Shown piece by piece: positions 30,376-32,078 of a stretch of DNA of 32,078 nt (position 1 is its first letter; each line of letters starts with the position of its first letter). Position numbers and translations under genes: made by a program. Location of the stretch: contig NZ_QGSZ01000129.1 in assembly GCF_003857055.1 (NCBI RefSeq), forward strand, positions 1-32,078, read 5' to 3'. The stretch is from Micromonospora inaquosa. Its GTDB lineage: Bacteria; Actinomycetota; Actinomycetes; Mycobacteriales; Micromonosporaceae. The notes beneath the pieces are model-generated. The model was given only the letters and a program-made list of their open reading frames with translations. It made no database searches and was not told where the DNA came from.

Positions 30376-31524
30376 TCACGGCGTGAACACGACGCGTACG
30401 CAACCGTCGGCCCGGTCCCGGAACAGCGCGTACCCCTCGGGGCCCCGCGCCAACGGCAGGTGATGGGTGGCCAGGTGCTCGGTCCGCAGCTCGTCGCGGG
30501 CCATCCGGTCCAGCAGCATCGGCACGTCCCGCGGTTCGGGCCGACCGGCGCCGCGCAGCGTGAGCCGCCGCTCGGTCAGCGCGCCCAGCGGGAACGCGTC
30601 GACGAACCCGCCGGTCTCGCCGAGCACCACCACCACGCCGCTCTTGCGGCAGGCGTGCACGGCCTCCCGCAGCGCGTCGGGTCGGTCGGTGTGCTGGCCA
30701 CCGAACCGGTCGGCGATGGACCGGGCCGGCGGCGTGCCGACCGCCACCACGCACACGTCCGGCCCGCGCCCACCACTGCGGTCGCGCAGCTCGGCCGCGA
30801 TGTCGGTGTGGCGGTAGTCGAGGGGCTCGGCGTCGCAGTGCCGCTCAGCCATCCGCAACCGCTCCTCGTGCCGGTCCACGATCAGCACCTGGGCGGCGCC
30901 GCGCAGCACCGCCGCCCGGGCGGTCAACTGGCCCACCGCCCCGGCGCCCCAGATCGCCACCACGTCGCCGGGGCGCACCGCACCCAGCTCGGCGGCGAGC
31001 CATCCGGTCGGCGCGGCGTTGGCGGCGAACACCGCCCGGTCGTCGTCGACGGGATCCGGCACCCGGAACGCGCTCACGTCGGCGTACGGCACCCGCACGT
31101 ACTCGGCGTGACCGCCCGCGAACCCGCCCGCCGCCCGGGGCCGGCCGAAGCAGCCGGCGTCCGAGCGGGCGCAGTCGGGGTCGGTGCTCGCCGAGTCGGC
31201 AGTGCCGTTGTCGCAGCAGGAGTGCAGGCCCTGGCGGCAGTACCAGCAGCCGCCGCAGGCCACGCCCGCGCCGACCACGACCCGATCGCCGGCCCGGTGT
31301 CGGCGGACGCCGGGGCCGACCTCGACCACCTCGCCCAGGAACTCCGCGCCGAGCACGTCGCCGGCCCGCAGCAGCGGGTGCCGGCCGGCCAGCAGCGGCA
31401 GGTCACCCCCACAGGTGGCGCTGCGCCGCACCCGGACGATGACGTCACGCTCGTTGCGCAGCTCCGGGTCGGGCACCTCGCGTACCGCCAGCTCGCCGGC
31501 GGTCACCCAGCACAGCGCTCTCAC
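30376..31524 (-). CDS. Zinc-type medium-chain dehydrogenase, catalytic-zinc site degenerate
   Basis: A 382-aa MDR protein nearest to the glutathione-independent formaldehyde dehydrogenase/threonine dehydrogenase-like group. The structural zinc site is complete: Cys90, Cys93, Cys96 and Cys104. The Rossmann fold shows WGAGAVGQ and a following acidic VDRHEER that favours NAD. The catalytic-zinc set is not normal: Cys38 is kept, but the His of GHE is Ala60 (GAEFLGE) and the third ligand, Asp in the DxxPTG motif of this group, is Asn169. It may use another mechanism, bind no catalytic zinc, or act as a reductase. The GTG start overlaps the stop of the upstream SRPBCC gene (GTGA). Confidence 0.88.
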   Translation of the reverse strand: MRALCWVTAGELAVREVPDPELRNERDVIVRVRRSATCGGDLPLLAGRHPLLRAGDVLGAEFLGEVVEVGPGVRRHRAGDRVVVGAGVACGGCWYCRQGLHSCCDNGTADSASTDPDCARSDAGCFGRPRAAGGFAGGHAEYVRVPYADVSAFRVPDPVDDDRAVFAANAAPTGWLAAELGAVRPGDVVAIWGAGAVGQLTARAAVLRGAAQVLIVDRHEERLRMAERHCDAEPLDYRHTDIAAELRDRSGGRGPDVCVVAVGTPPARSIADRFGGQHTDRPDALREAVHACRKSGVVVVLGETGGFVDAFPLGALTERRLTLRGAGRPEPRDVPMLLDRMARDELRTEHLATHHLPLARGPEGYALFRDRADGCVRVVFTP

Positions 31525-31961
31525 CCGGGGGCCTCGGGACGGTCCAGCGCGCAGCGGTCCGCGCGGAGCACCTCACCGGCCTCCACCCGTTGCTTGATCT
31601 GGCGTAACGTCCGGCGGACCAGCAGACCCGGGTCGTCGCCGACCAGGTGCGCGGCCAGCCCGGTGGGCGGGGTGACGCCCGCCAGCGGCCGGGCGGCCAG
31701 CTCGGTACCCCGGTCGCCGGGCGCCGGCCGCACCCGCACCTCGACCGCCCCGTCCAGGCGGCGCAGCGGCTCCGGCCAGCGTCCGTCGGGAAGCACCTGC
31801 TCCGGCGCGCGGTCGACGGTCACCACCTCCCACCGGGCCGGCGCGGCACCGTCGCCGTCCGCTCCCGGCCGCCCACCCCGATGGGGTACGCGCAGCAGCC
31901 GCGCCGCCCCGGCCAGCGCCGCGCCGCCGAGGGCGGGTCCCGCCCGCGCCAGCCGTCCCAT
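31521..31961 (-). CDS. Shortened SRPBCC-family (START-like) protein
   Basis: A 146-aa protein. After an Ala/Gly-rich N-terminus (1-40), WEVVTVDRAPEQVLPDGRWPEPLRRL resembles the start of actinobacterial SRPBCC (cyclase/dehydrase) proteins, and VEVRVRPAPGDRGTEL followed by DDPGLLVRRTLRQIKQRVEAGEVLRAD resembles their C-terminal strand and helix. The middle of the lipid-binding fold, about 50-60 residues including the EW-type strands, is absent, so the cavity may be incomplete. ATG 31961 follows GGTGG by 5 nt; GTG 31970 is an alternative. The stop overlaps the dehydrogenase start, so the two are co-translated. An SRPBCC protein beside a zinc-type dehydrogenase is a common actinobacterial pairing. 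Confidence 0.65.
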   Translation of the reverse strand: MGRLARAGPALGGAALAGAARLLRVPHRGGRPGADGDGAAPARWEVVTVDRAPEQVLPDGRWPEPLRRLDGAVEVRVRPAPGDRGTELAARPLAGVTPPTGLAAHLVGDDPGLLVRRTLRQIKQRVEAGEVLRADRCALDRPEAPG

Positions 31962-32078
31962 CGGTACCACCCGTCCTTCCGGTTCAGGTCCCCCGATCGT
32001 CGGTCGCGGTCGGGTGAAGCGCGCTCGCCCGGAAGGGGTGAACCGGCCTGTGTCGGGTAACCGCTCGCCGACCGGGGG
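31962..32078. other. Upstream region of the SRPBCC-dehydrogenase operon
   Basis: 117 nt to the window edge. It includes an imperfect inverted repeat (about 32014-32034, GGGTGAAGCGC/GCTCGCCC) and two copies of a GGGTAACC/GGGTGAACC-like element. No promoter boxes could be assigned with confidence. Confidence 0.3.

Noticed and set aside
1..32078. CRISPR arrays, insertion sequences, rRNA or tRNA genes
   Set aside because: No regularly spaced repeats, transposase motifs or conserved RNA-gene sequences were seen on either strand.

Overview
This window looks like chromosomal DNA of a high-GC actinomycete, most likely Micromonosporaceae (Micromonospora or Salinispora type). The reasons are the very GC-rich third codon positions, many GTG starts and ATGA/GTGA overlaps, several start codons sitting 6-9 nt downstream of a TANNNT box (probable leaderless transcripts), and the family content: F420-type oxidoreductase, alditol oxidase, DesK/NarL two-component systems, a DivIVA-motif protein and an animal-type alpha-amylase. 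The genus is inferred from style; no rRNA, tRNA or CRISPR was found.

Layout. (1) 1-1.9 kb: orphan DesK-type histidine kinase and NarL-type regulator. (2) 1.9-4.7 kb, minus strand: one open frame joining an MFS transporter to an ECF41-type sigma factor, preceded by a small HTH protein. Two identical-geometry operators (TGTCAA-N7-TTGACA) flank the HTH gene. (3) 4.7-6.5 kb: a poorly coding 0.5-kb stretch, then a coupled pair: a small Ig-like protein and a phage-tail-like TIM-barrel glycosidase. (4) 6.6-10.1 kb: F420-dependent oxidoreductase, a proline-rich calcium-loop protein on the minus strand, and a PH-like/DivIVA-motif membrane protein coupled to a covalent-FAD alditol oxidase. (5) A perfect 22-bp inverted repeat at 10.14-10.20 kb separates this from a minus-strand site-2 protease with CBS domains and an alpha/beta hydrolase. 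(6) 12.5-16 kb: ABC-2 exporter (ATPase and permease) followed by its own histidine kinase and response regulator. (7) 16-18.4 kb, minus strand: L,D-transpeptidase and secreted alpha-amylase, with a strong amylase promoter holding an operator-like element. (8) 18.7-23.3 kb: a four-gene redox operon: six-helix diheme cytochrome b-like protein with a long charged tail, NuoF-like flavoprotein fused to a 3Fe-4S ferredoxin, TlpA-like thioredoxin lipoprotein and CcdA. (9) 23.4-26.5 kb: Tat-exported discoidin-domain enzyme behind a LacI-type operator. (10) 26.6-32 kb, minus strand: seryl-tRNA synthetase, a MerR regulator fused to two DNA sliding-clamp domains, a saccharopine-dehydrogenase-like enzyme, a zinc-type alcohol dehydrogenase lacking its usual catalytic-zinc ligands, and a shortened SRPBCC protein.

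The strongest candidates for undescribed biology are the MerR-sliding-clamp fusion with its own MerR-type promoter (28.0-29.15 kb), the cytochrome/NuoF-ferredoxin/TlpA/CcdA operon (18.7-23.3 kb), and the MFS-ECF41 fusion under a small HTH protein with twin operators (1.9-4.7 kb). Family assignments come from motif recognition by eye; no database search or alignment was run.
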